DNA from: Theristus sp. LFF4_11
Taxonomy: Eukaryota > Nematoda > Chromadorea > Monhysterida > Xyalidae
Assembly (NCBI GenBank): GCA_030248135.1
Contig: JASANC010000922.1
Span: 35,642-99,641 of the forward strand
Reading direction: 5' to 3'
Length of the DNA stretch: 64,000 nucleotides
The stretch's first letter is position 1. Every line of letters starts with the position of its first letter. The notes beneath the pieces are model-generated. The model was not told the DNA's origin and searched no databases. It saw only the letters and a list, made by a program, of their open reading frames with translations. Positions 40,601-50,092 of the stretch are shown here, piece by piece. A program made the translations under genes and the position numbers.

Positions 40601-43600
40601 GACATGGTCTATGAGGAGGGCAACTTCCGGCAGCCGACAATTCTCATCGAGACGAACCGCCTCGGCTCGCGACAACACTCAGAGTGCACCAAACTCGAGA
40701 CAGAGCTCAATGAACGCTAGAAGCGCCGCCGAACGCTTGTTATTCAAAAATCGTCACGGATTAAATGTCGCAAATGTACATGGCGCAGGAGGCGATGACG
40801 CAAATAAAGTCAATGGCATGCTCACGGGAACGATTGGCGATTCGCTCACGTCTCACGAGAAAGGTCAGTTTACGACTGTTACTGACCAAATTGATTGACT
40901 TCTCAAGAACTTTGGAAGAATGTGTTCAGATTTTTAAGCATGGTTCACTTTTCTACGCAGCGCAAAAAAATCACTTTCTTCGCAGTTTTTTGTCTCACTC
41001 TCTTCACAATTTTGTTTCACTTCATACCGCCCACATTTTTGGGTTTTTCTTTCGCGTTCTTTTTTCTTATTCTTAACAGTAACTTCCCTAAAAATTATAT
41101 CCGCACAATTTTACTAAAAACACATTTTACGCACCTAAAATCTACCAAAGAATGCAATGCACTTGAGTTTAAACGAAAAATTGTTCTCCATTTGTACACC
41201 CTTAAGTGTCAAAACGTCCCATTCTAAGTGCGGTGGTAGAACTGTTTCTTCTATCTAGCCAGATCACAAGCGCGTGTCACGTTCACGTTTTCAATTGCCA
41301 TCGTGCATGCTTTGTTGTGTTTCGTTCGGGCGTTGCAAATTGAAGCCGGCCTTTTCTTTCGTTCTGCGTCAATTTCACCAACCCGTTTTGTTCAATCGCA
41401 CAGCGTGCAGTGTCTTTATTTGTGTTGCTGTCCATCCACCTGCTGATTATCGCAATGCAAGCCACTTGCGAATGCCTTTTTACAGCAGTGTGTGCACCAA
41501 TGTTCATGTGCCGCATTGCGCAATGTCGCAGTGTTTTGTAGAGTGTCGTTCACAGCGTCGACGTGCCTCGTCGCTGTTCAGACGCACGTTCCCGCCACCG
41601 TGGCTCGATCCGTCGATGAGGGTGACTGAACTGTGACAGCCGTGTTTTCTCTGCACGTACGTGACCATATATCGCGACGTCAGCCAGTCCCATACCACTT
41701 CCGTTGAAGCAACACCTGAAAATTGTTTTGCTGTTCCGCACTGTGTCCGCTTGTTTACCCACACGCCAGCTATATTGGTTTGCTAAATCTTTTCAGTTTT
41801 TACAATACTAAATAAGCGCTGAAAAAGTCGATACACCGAAGTTTAGTTGCCAGTGTAGATGGTATCCTGTAGTATCTAGATAGTATGATACTTCAGCAGC
41901 GGTGTACACGTGACAATATTAACGGACGTATAAGTGCTTTCCATGTGGTAAACTAATGTGTTGTTTTGCAGTGGAAACAATAACGAGCGATTTTGGGCAT
42001 CAAACGGCAACGTCGACCGTGAAATTACAACGCCAACACACCATTGACACCGACGAGCCAATGCCTCAACAGAACGTTGACCTGAATGTTGTGCTGATTA
42101 GCGATTGCGCTGCATGGGTGTAAACGCAGACGTAGAATAATACCGTTTTTAATAAACAGTATCCTTGTCTTTTGTCAATTGTGAGCCTTTATGGGATCTA
42201 TTTCAATTAAACGGTGCAACATATCATGATTATCCATGTTACGTGCGACACCCATTTCGTCTTTTGTTCATCGATCTCACTTGTTCCATTGAATAAAAAC
42301 CAAGCTGAAAATATGCCATGCTAATACTTTCATCAGATCCCTTTATACTTCTAAATACAAAAAAAATTAAAAAGTCGATCTTTAATAACGAAAAAATTGA
42401 ACTCAGTTCGTTCTGCGACAATACAACAGGTTTGTGAGGTTGTGAAAGAGCAACTGCGGTTGGCTTTTCATTTCAGTTTAGTTCAAGTACCAAGCGCCAT
42501 GAAACAATCATTGAAATGAGCTGAATATACAAACAGTTTTCCAGTAAACTTTTCTAGAGTCGCTCAGCGGGCAGCTGAGCAACCCGAGCGCGTCGAGCAG
42601 CACCACAGAGGACTATTGGACAGCGCAGACGTCCTTGGGGAACAGTCAGCGGGTGCCTGTGGCGAACGGCAATCAGAATTGCTCCAGCGAGTCCGTCACA
42701 ACTGCCAGTGAACTGCTGTCGTCGGTCAGTGCATCGAAACGGCCAATTGAACAGACCAAGCTCGCCGCACCAACAATACCACAGCAAAACGAACAACAAA
42801 ATGATGATGGCTGCAAAACGGTGAAGCGGCACGCTTCAGGCGATTGTGTACTGACGCCAATCGTCAGTGTTGCTGCCAGCGACGTGCACCGCCAACAAGC
42901 AACACCAGACGCCATGGCAGAGTTGGACGGCAGCGCAGCGGCGCTGTGGCGACAAAGCAAACGCGGCTGCAATAATCACGCTGATCGAAACAACAACGCC
43001 AACAAAGAATACGAGAGTGCGTCTGGTGATGAGGTTGCAACAAACGAACACTTCAACGGAGCACAACACTCACCGCGAACAACCAGAGATGGGCCACGTG
43101 TGCTCAACAGAACAGACGAGACGTCCGGATCGATTGTCGATGAAATCAGCGCCGAAGACGACGACGATGATGGCGACGAAGTGTATGAGGGCTCAGTGAA
43201 CATGATGGGCAGACGGAATGCACTGCCAAAAAGTGACTCGCAGCCTGCTGCGCTCGTTGCGCTGCGGATGCCGAGCGCAGAAATGTTCTTGCAAGGTTCG
43301 TTGCTTATCGTCACATATCAATCTTGATTCTTACCCGCTGAAATCAACGTTTTAACCAACACACCGATTCAGCGAAGTATTCCACTCGATGGCGACAACG
43401 TAAGTGCACTCATTTTTAACGACGCATGTAACGCAGTCAAGCACGAAACGAAAACGAGTTTCAGTTTCCAAAATAGCGCTTTACTGGTTTTGCATGAAGC
43501 ATATTCCACCGAACACCGTATTTCATGGCACAACAATCACTACTTGTATATTGCGAACAGGCCTGAATAAGTTGAACGAAACGAACATATCGACGGACGG

Positions 43601-43990
43601 TCAGACAAAACGGCGTGGCTTCCTGTCACACTTTCGGTGGGCGTCGTCATCAACCGAAAAAAGCGCCGAGGCAGCCGATTCAGGTGAGCGAACCAAGATT
43701 TCGCTTAAAAACACCCTTTTCACGTGTCAAAAAAATCAAAAGCGGCGTGCAAAAACTGTCCAGGCTTGTTCGACCGATTGGAGCAAGGCATTTCAACAGA
43801 AAGCAGCTCGCGTTGGCGCAAGCTGACACATCAACTGGAGAGGACGACGGCGATGCCGTTCATCGCAAACACCACGGACTACCAGAACTTCTGTGAGTTC
43901 CTGACCGTTGAACAACGCCACCGACACCGGCAGAGAATCACATCGGCCACAACAACGTCAGGCACCAGTCAGGAGAACATTGAAGAGTAA
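31661..43990 (+). CDS. GABBR2: GABA-B receptor subunit 2-like class C GPCR, at least 26 exons, two predicted 3' ends
   Basis: Exons: 31661-32152, 32487-32624, 33052-33234, 33315-33428, 33502-33589, 33674-33852, 33941-34062, 34164-34296, 34377-34437, 34510-34590, 34661-34811, 34883-35015, 35489-35596, 36687-36809, 37070-37177, 37257-37400, 37459-37539, 37618-37715, 39690-39768, 39850-39931, 39966-40152, 40442-40863. Then either 41972-42123 (short, 1152 aa) or 42558-43295, 43373-43399, 43561-43683, 43764-43990 (long, 1473 aa). Phases close for both. A signal/anchor segment at residues 32-50 leads to a Venus-flytrap domain (FFDMMNQRP, FNWTRIG, YAYDGVWALAMALDR). Seven TM helices follow, with SSPNLNNLIIGG, FSKTWRVHSIF, LAWETRRVNVPALNDSKYIG and CLVFVPKLVELWRNP. 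These match GABBR2 rather than GABBR1. The tail contains a coiled coil (RDKDIEELLDTLHELED). In vertebrates GABBR2 couples to Gi/o as a partner of GABBR1. The exon 11 acceptor is weak. Confidence 0.93.
36246..36516. mobile_element. TIR element (CAGTACGG family), copy in a GABBR2 intron
   Basis: 271 bp flanked by TA on both sides (36244-36245, 36517-36518). The left end is CAGTACGGCCGAATAAA. The right end reverse-complements to CAAGTACGGTATGGCCGATT. It is homologous end to end to 19957-20242. TA duplication and CAGT-like ends suggest a Tc1/mariner-pogo MITE. Confidence 0.85.
36840..37012. mobile_element. Short TIR element, CAGTCGAACTC terminus
   Basis: 173 bp in a GABBR2 intron. The left end CAGTCGAACTCTAAATTAAA pairs with the right end TATAATTTAGAGTGCGACTG. 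TA follows the right end and GA precedes the left. The first 11 nt equal the termini of the 788 bp foldback at 13273-14060, so the two may be mobilised by the same transposase. CAATCAGCTGATTG and TGATCACGTGATGCAT are palindromic interior motifs. Confidence 0.75.
37774..38309. mobile_element. Foldback element with TIRs of about 160 bp in a GABBR2 intron
   Basis: The left arm (about 37774-37935, starting ACAAGTTCGGG) and the right arm (about 38147-38309, ending CCGAACTTGT) are near-perfect inverted repeats separated by about 210 nt. Each arm contains the small palindrome TGCCCGAAGGGCAT. No coding frame is seen. Target duplication is unclear (TA on the left only). Confidence 0.8.
38340..39330. 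repeat. Minisatellite, about seven units of 143-176 bp, in a GABBR2 intron
   Basis: The phrase CCTATCAGACGCAGCAT recurs at about 38349, 38509, 38683, 38829, 38978, 39154 and 39297. Other shared phrases are GAACAACGTTTTTTAGGAG and AACCCAGGCACGGGTTAATA. Units differ by internal insertions. The left boundary of the large inverted duplication (39271) lies inside this array. The right arm's outer end (63657-63860) holds two or three partial units in inverse orientation. Confidence 0.93.
40218..40430. repeat. Inverted-repeat insert in a GABBR2 tail intron
   Basis: The ends form an imperfect inverted repeat of about 50 bp. The left end is GTGGGGTACCAATGTGCGC and the right end is GCGCACATCGGTACCCCAC. 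CCCTCAAA and GCGGGCTGC-type motifs recur inside. It fills most of the 289 nt intron between 40152 and 40442 and is mirrored at about 62.53-62.75 kb. Confidence 0.7.
42151..42156 (+). terminator. Candidate polyadenylation signal for the short GABBR2 isoform
   Basis: AATAAA lies 28 nt after the stop codon at 42121-42123, inside an AT-rich stretch. It supports use of exon 41972-42123 as an alternative last exon. Confidence 0.5.
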
Positions 43991-44129
43991 CAAATGACAG
44001 TACTTGTTGAAATGGACACGCCTTAAAAATGCAGTTTTTTTACCGAGCAATGCGGTCACCACCATGCAAGCTATTCTCCCACGCAATAATCAACGCAATA
44101 TTCACTTGTTGCACACGGGAAAAACGTTG

Positions 44130-44135
44130 AATAAA
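44130..44135 (+). terminator. Candidate polyadenylation signal for the long GABBR2 isoform
   Basis: AATAAA lies 140 nt after the long-isoform stop (43988-43990) and about 125 nt before the tRNA gene. Confidence 0.45.
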
Positions 44136-44258
44136 CATTGAAAACAACCGAACGTGCGTTACGCACAACACTAATAACATTGTAAAACTAACCTTGAAAC
44201 GAGACAGCAGCAGTCGCACTGGTGTGTCATATCGTGCGTATACGCTACGAATGCGCAC

Positions 44259-44377
44259 GCTTGGATGGCCGAGTGGTCTAAGGCGCCAGACTCAAGCGCA
44301 TTGCTTCGCACGCGTCTAGTGCGGCTGGGACTTCTGGTCCGCATATGCGGGCGTGGGTTCGAATCCCACTCCAAGCA
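44259..44377 (+). tRNA. tRNA-Leu (anticodon CAA) with intron, left-arm copy
   Basis: The acceptor stem GCTTGGA pairs with TCCAAGC. D-arm GGCCGAGTGGTCTAAGGC, anticodon stem CCAGA (44286-44290) with TCTGG (44333-44337), loop CTCAAG plus T, anticodon CAA at 44293-44295. A long class II variable arm (CCGCATATGCGG) and T-loop GGTTCGAATCC follow. The intron of about 35 nt (44297-44331) sits one base 3' of the anticodon, the usual place for eukaryotic tRNA-Leu(CAA). The internal box A and box B are intact. Confidence 0.97.
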
Positions 44378-44942
44378 ACACGTTTTTGCTTCAGTTTTTA
44401 TCTGAAAAAAACTGCATAACAGGTACACATACTCCACTGCAGTGGTTTTCAAAAAATGAATAGAAAAGAGTAACGACGGATAATTTGTTTGCCTTCGGTA
44501 TTGTCATTGATGAATAACGAGTGGGTGTCAAACTTGGAAAAATACATATTAAACGTTTTTCAACTTTTAGTTGCAAACATGAATTAAGAAAACACAAACG
44601 GTAAATCTGAAAGCTAAAAAGACAACAACACAAAAATCTATCGAAAAGTCGACAAGGCATATTATGGTTGCAGGTTTGTACAATTTCAGAAAGGCAGTTG
44701 GTAGTCATTGATTGACGTTGCATAAATCAAGATCACAAAGTAGGTCCCATTGATATCAATGCACGTTGCTTGCACCAATTATTGTCAAAAGAAAAAACAG
44801 AAGAGAATTTGGCAGAAAAACAGTTTTACTGTCTACATTCACAAATTTGAAATGATCAAATACTTTAACAGAAGCAAAGTCTCAACAGAAGTGTGAGCAT
44901 TTTTCGTTCAACCATTAGTGACACGCTGCTGCTGCTGTTGCA

Positions 44943-46135
44943 TCAGTCGACTTCACCGCTGGAGCTGGCATCGCTCAGTGCGGATGCATAGCCGCCATTG
45001 CTGATGAGCCAACTCGAGAAGCGGTCGGCAATGTAGTCGGCACAGTGGTCAATCAGCGCCAGAGCACGGCTGCTCGCACTCGAGCCGAGTTGACTGGCAT
45101 GCGCACAAAACGGTATGAAGAAACTACTGACATTTTGTAATCACACAAAAAAAACACACAAACGTCGGTGCTGCTACATTATTCACAACACAACGAAACA
45201 AACTCGTTCACCAACCCGAGCGCTACACCGGTCCAATAAAACACCATGGCCAACTGAAGCTCGGCGCTGCCCGTCTGCGTCGGCAGCTGGGTTTGCATGA
45301 TTTGCGCAAAGTTGCCGACGTTGTTCAACAGAGCGCACGTGATGGATTCGGTCTAGAAATTTTAGTTGCATTCGTCTGGATTATTCTTGAATTTGGAAAA
45401 GCACTATAGAACTGGATCTCTTCACTAAAAAAATAACCGCAAACGAAAGAGCACAGAAGCCCTACTCAATGACGTTCTGTACGCTTCTCTGGGTTAGCCC
45501 TGGCTAAAAACATCGCCTAAAAATCCCAACAACAACAACAACAACAAAAGCACACGATGTTTGCGCAAAGTCACCTGTTCGTGCTCTTGCTGTAGTTGCT
45601 GCTCCACCAGTCGCCGTTTTTCGTCGTCCCTGATCTGCTGCAGTTCTTCTCGTTGTATCTGCTCAGCGATCAAGCGACTCGCCATGAACTCATCGGCGAT
45701 CACGTGCAGGCGATTGGCAATCTGCGTGTACAGCGCGTTGCGCCTGCGATCGCCCGATGAGCCGCTGCTCGTTGTCGTGCTGTCACTGTAAGCGGCGCAT
45801 TCATGAAGCAGTATTTTGTGACACGCAGCTGTGTTACAACATGAATGCGTTCATGCGTTGAACGCGTTGAAACACGGTCGCAAAATACTGCTTCATGAAT
45901 ACTGCTAAATGCCGTACGCGATACATGCACGTCATACAACTCGGAACGACCACCGAAAGGACCAGATACGCAATGGCCGATGTACAACAGTCGTGTTGCG
46001 TGACTGAATAAAAGCTGGTGAACGAATGACTGACTCCAATAAATTGTACCTGATTCCACGGTTCACTTTGGGCAAAGTATCATGATCTGTTCGGTTTGCG
46101 TGCGTCTGTCCGAGGACATCGTTACTGTTGTGCAT
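44943..46135 (-). CDS. BCL-2-family-like protein with a BH3 motif, 4 exons, left-arm copy
   Basis: Exons, high to low: 46135-46050, 45785-45575, 45352-45192, 45126-44943. All phases close, giving 213 aa. Residues 51-62 read IANRLHVIADEF, which fits the BH3 pattern (Leu55, Ile58, small Ala59, Asp60, Phe62) and resembles BIM-type BH3 helices. A charged helix follows (residues 64-98). A hydrophobic helix at 131-150 (LQLAMVFYWTGVALGLVNEF) sits where BH1/alpha-5 would be, although the classical NWGR is absent. Residues 189-203 (FSSWLISNGGYASAL) match BH2 with W192 and NGG. No C-terminal membrane anchor is present. Family members regulate mitochondrial outer-membrane permeability in apoptosis; whether this one is pro- or anti-apoptotic is unknown. 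The exon 3 donor (TT/GTGTTG) and the start are the weakest parts. The gene upstream ends only 260 nt away on the same strand, so they might form one transcription unit. Confidence 0.7.
45473..45523 (-). repeat. Short dispersed intronic repeat, copy 2
   Basis: Located in intron 2 of the BCL-2-like gene, about 50 nt after the 5' splice site, next to an (AAC)n tract. It is the same sequence as 2993-3043 with a few changes. Confidence 0.75.
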
Positions 46136-46395
46136 CGGTACCCCTTTTACGGCCACACCGTCAGTGCCCCTGTTCGTGCTGAAACAGGTAAGTGATGTAA
46201 ACCTGAACAGATTTCGGGGTAACGTTCAACGTTGTTCAGCGTGACAAAAGTAACATCTATCAATCGAATTTTCTTCACTTTCCAACCACATCAACCCGTT
46301 CCAAAACTATAAATTTCTATCAATTCCGACAGTTGCATGATTCAAGATTGGTGCAGCAGGAAAACCACGACCGCCCCAAAGCAAGCCGGCCGGCC

Positions 46396-48034
46396 TCACT
46401 CGTGCGCAATGCCATTCAGTCCAGCTCGATCGTGACTCAATTTCGCAAGACGACGCAGCGACTCACCAGACGTCTGTCGATGTCGGATGCACGCCGTCAA
46501 CTCACCTGTCGAGAAAATGAGAAAATTGACAGAAATCACGGTGATCGTGAACTTTTGAAATTGAAGCATGTTTGGTTTGGGCAACCTGGAAATTGTGCCA
46601 CGGGACTGTCCGTGATTCGTTGCAGCCATCGTTCAATGTTGTCACGCAGGTGCGACGGTCGTCGCTCCGCTCGCTTTGGCTGCTCTTTTTCATTCGGTTC
46701 CACAGACGCACTGATTTCTCCTGCTGGATTAGATCTCACAAAGCACTGCTGATGCAAGTGTCTCGATTCGAATTCGACAGCAAAATTGGCAATTGTGGCA
46801 TGGCAACAGACCAGCGGGAGCGCGTGCGCGTGCCACGTTCGACGCTGCGCCACCGCCGAGCGACTGCAGACGCGCCACAATGCCGCTCGATTGTTTCTGC
46901 CGCTTCTTTGGCTTCTTCTTCTTTTTACGTTTCTGTCCGGTGTCGCGGTCGGCGTGCTGACCGTTCACGTCAGCAATGGTCACGTTCAGACGCTTCGATG
47001 AACTGTCGCTGCACGTGCGAACGACACTCGGCTGCAGAAGCACGTTCAATTCAATTGGTTTTTGTCCCCGAATTATTTTCAGGTCTGAACAGACACTACA
47101 GCTCACACGACTAAACGATCCGAGATCACCTGCTTTGCGACGCCAGGCAGCAGCGACGACGACGACGGCGGGCGACCGAACGACACTCGTATTCGTTCTT
47201 TCGCTCTTCGCAGTAAATTTTTCTTCTTTTTTCGTTCTTTCATCGGTTCGCTGGAGTCGGTCGACGACGATGATTGGTCAGCATCGAACTCACGGAAACT
47301 GGCCAATGGAGCAACAGTTGGCTGACCGCTTTTGATGGGTGCTCCCTTGCATTTGTTGGAGCATTTGTGCAAACACGAGGCAATGCATAAACGTTGTACA
47401 ACCCGAACTGTGATTCAGGATGATTTAAATATTGACGCATCACTGACAAGAATATTACCGTTGAGGATTTCACAGTTGCTGAGCTCGTTTTGCTGGCCGA
47501 TGTTTCCGATGACAACGGTGATTTGTGCATGAGCACTCGTTTTCCAGAAGCACCACCGCTGCCACCCAAACTTGTCGTCGTCACCGTCAAACGTCCGTTC
47601 TGCTGTGCTGTCGTCACCATCGGCGGCGCGTGTGACTGCCAGTGTCGCTTCTTCTGAGGAAACAAAACTATTGCGGCGCCACGCTGTCGTTCAAGAAACG
47701 AATCAAACAATGCGAAGCCAAACATTACAGACAGAGAGTGTACTATGGTTGTTTTCTGATAGTTTTGTTCTGTTATGTTGTGGGTGTGAGAGAAGAGAAA
47801 ACATCACGCAAATGCAGTTACATTTGACACACGCACCTCCTGCTCAACAAGAAATGCATCCAAAACGGCTCGGGTTTGCAAAATAATATCGTGTCGTGTG
47901 ACTGGAGTGACAGAAATCTTCGAATGCGGTTGTGTATGCGCTGCTGCAGCCGAGTTTTCTGCATCTTTGCGCTCAAACGGTTCCGCTTCGATTGTTAATG
48001 CCAATTCATTTGGTCGTTCAATGGAACGTTTCAT
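46396..48034 (-). CDS. Unrecognised Ser/Lys/Arg-rich protein, 6 exons, left-arm copy
   Basis: Exons, high to low: 48034-47837, 47653-47459, 47345-47130, 47031-46812, 46720-46586, 46505-46396. Phases 0,0,0,1,1 all close, giving 357 aa. I do not recognise the family. The protein is largely low-complexity, with Ser/Thr-rich blocks (TTTSLGGSGGASG, SSSSTDSSEP) alternating with strongly basic stretches (MKERKKKKNLLRRAKERIR and KRKKKKKPKKRQK) that look like nuclear or nucleolar localisation or acidic-lipid binding segments. A helical segment, HLRDNIERWLQRITD, lies near the C-terminus. The final exon contains a strong internal 5' splice site (TCTG/GTGAGT), so alternative continuation downstream, possibly into the BCL-2-like exons, is possible. 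The start ATG is the first in the best open stretch, and upstream exons cannot be excluded. Confidence 0.6.
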
Positions 48035-48334
48035 AGCGGCTGCTCTAAATTTTGCGGCTAACTCAATCACAATCAATTGATTTATTCCACAGCAAACACT
48101 AGCTGCGCAAATAATAAAAATATAATTGAGGTTTTTAACATGGGTTGGGTGTATGGTATCACATTTTTGGTACTCCTTTAAACGAATTTTGGCCATGCTC
48201 CAGCTGTCTATATCGGCCCCCAACTCCCCGGCTCTGGAACAACTATGGTCGTTTTCTATCTGAAGCATTCAAGAAAGTGCTATGGAACACAGAAAAATCA
48301 TTAGGAACGAGAAACACGACCTGGGTTCAGTAGC

Positions 48335-48480
48335 GAAAGTGCGGGGGGGGGGTGAGGGGGGGTCCACCCCCCCTCAGCCGAAAATCCTGCCCGTGCACGG
48401 GCAGATACCCGTGTACCCCCCTCCCCCCCTTTACCTCGACACGGGTACTAGACCCCCCCACCTAGGGTTAGGGGCTTTGA
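48335..48480. repeat. G-run/C-run element (left), mirrored at 54530-54690
   Basis: Runs of G7-G9 and C6-C8 surround the palindromic phrase CTGCCCGTGCACGGGCAG. The element ends at CCTAGGGTTAGGGG, where an A/T homopolymer block begins. The mirrored block sits in the right arm. Confidence 0.75.
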
Positions 48481-49579
48481 AAAAAAAAATTTTTTTTTTA
48501 TTTTTTTTTTTTCGTTTTTTTTTTTAAAAATTTGGATTTTTTTTTTCAAACTTAAAAAAAAAATTTTGAAAAATTTTTCTTCTACTTTGCTCTGAAAATT
48601 CGATTTATGGCATAATTTTTTGAAAGTTCAAACCAAATTTTCTTCCCAACTTCTTTGTGTGCTTAGGTACATGTCATTATTTGGTCATTTTGACCGACGT
48701 ACTCCATGTTTTTCGATTTGGATGACTTCTAGAGTCAATTTTTAGCGTTGAAATGACTTAACTGAATTGAAATATCGTTTCAGAAATCGTTTTCTTGCAA
48801 CTTAGAACATGTTTTTTCAGTCGGTGGTAGGCCATGAGATGAACATGATATTTTGTTGATTGGCGTATGTTATAGGTCTACAATTGGAGTTGTGCGATAT
48901 ATTGTTAAACAATTGGAGCGGAGATGTTGGTTAATACCACATCACACGACCGTTTTTCAGATACCCGATAACATGGCCACATGTTAAAACTTGCGTGCTG
49001 AGCTAAACTAACGTGTTAAACTTGCGTCTGTCAGTTGCCCGCAACGTGATCGCGACATCATGGTACGTGTTTTCGATACCATGATTTGAAGAGTGGGCTC
49101 TCGCCATGTGGCAGATAGCACAGCTGGTTGAACCTGAAAGTAAGTGTCTTGGGGGGGGCGACCGGGTCGACAGGGGTTGCCGACTTAGCTACAGCAAACA
49201 GGAATTTTTGAACACAGTCAAATTTTGGTAATTTTCTAAAGAGGAACAACTAAGAACGGTTCAATATTCAAGTACACGTCGAAAATTGTCCTGTTTTACT
49301 GTTGAAAATGCAACTTTCCCTCTATGAAATGGACATAATTTCAATAAAACACGATTTTCGCTCTTATAGTTTTCCGGATCGTTCTGAAAATAGTCTAGAT
49401 GAACTCAGCTCGACGAGACGCTTCGAACAAACCTAACTTGTAAAAAAAAAATTTTTTTAAAAAAAAAAATTTTTTTTTTAATTTAAAAAAAAATCCGGAT
49501 TTTTTTTCCATAACCCTAGAGGGCAGAAGGAGCGCCCCCCCCGCCCGAGCCCCGGACGGGGAGGGACCAAGACAACCCG

Positions 49580-49990
49580 GGCAGGAGCGGCGGGGGCCGC
49601 AGTAGCGAAAGGGGACCCGAGGAGAGAGGGTTTTCTGAATTTAGAGGGGTGGGTGCCTTCTCGGTGAGGGGGAGGGGGGGTGCACGGGCAGCAAATTTTC
49701 CTGAGGGGGGGTGCACTGCAGAAACAATTTCGTGAGGGGGGGGTGCACGGGATCGCACGTAACACCAAATTTTTGCCTCAGAAAAACACAGAAATTCTTG
49801 TAAAATACAGAATATTTTGTGCAAACAAGCCGCTTGTTTGGTCAGAAACAGCAAAAAGCGAGGACAGACACAAACGTCAAGAAAAATGCAAAAATTACGG
49901 TATTTTTGGAAAAAATTGAGATGAGTTCCGTGAGGGGGGGGGGGGGGGGTGCGATCCCGTGTTTTCTCGCGGAGGGGGGTGGGGGAGAGT
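49580..49990 (+). repeat. G-run element, copy 1 of 3
   Basis: It contains GTGCCTTCTCGGTGAGGG, TGCACGGGCAGCAAATTTTC, ACAAACGTCAAGAAAAATGC and AAAATTGAGATGAG in order. 53110-53490 is a direct copy and 51785-52200 an inverted copy. The ordered mixed-sequence phrases between G runs show that this is a genuine repeat family and not just simple sequence. Confidence 0.85.
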
Positions 49991-50039
49991 AGGGGGGGGG
50001 GGGGAGGGGCGGGGCGGGGGGGGGGGGCAGGGGTGGACC

Positions 50040-50061
50040 TAGAGATGCAAGGGTCACAAAA

Positions 50062-50092
<31 letters not shown>

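Larger units (their letters stand above)
39271..49490. repeat. Left arm of a giant inverted duplication
   Basis: It matches 53510-63694 in reverse complement. The position sum of paired bases is about 102960-103020 and drifts only through small indels. Checked anchors are the outer end 39271 with 63694, GABBR2 exon 19 at 39690 with 63271, the tRNA start 44259 with 58701, the BCL-2-like ATG 46135 with 56845, and AACTTG at 49435-49440 with 53565-53570. Most stretches differ by rare single-base changes. Identity drops in patches at about 47.1-47.9 kb and 44.9-45.3 kb. Confidence 0.97.

Noticed and set aside
41274..41636. Plus-strand frame of 120 codons inside the GABBR2 intron
   Set aside because: It is the complement of a better-looking minus-strand frame with a splice acceptor, and it has no acceptor or phase partner in the receptor gene.
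42558..43990. A separate plus-strand gene downstream of GABBR2
   Set aside because: The first exon has no ATG, and its phase fits GABBR2 exon 22 exactly. I kept it as the long receptor isoform, with RNA evidence needed to settle it.
46333..46752. Plus-strand frame of about 139 codons antisense to the basic protein gene
   Set aside because: The minus strand gives six phase-consistent exons with GT-AG boundaries over the same interval. The plus frame is an antisense shadow.
46786..47001. Plus-strand frame with a TM-like Leu-rich stretch (LFLPLLWLLLLF)
   Set aside because: It is the antisense reading of the poly-lysine exon, since lysine codons read in reverse give Phe and Leu. It is not an independent membrane protein.
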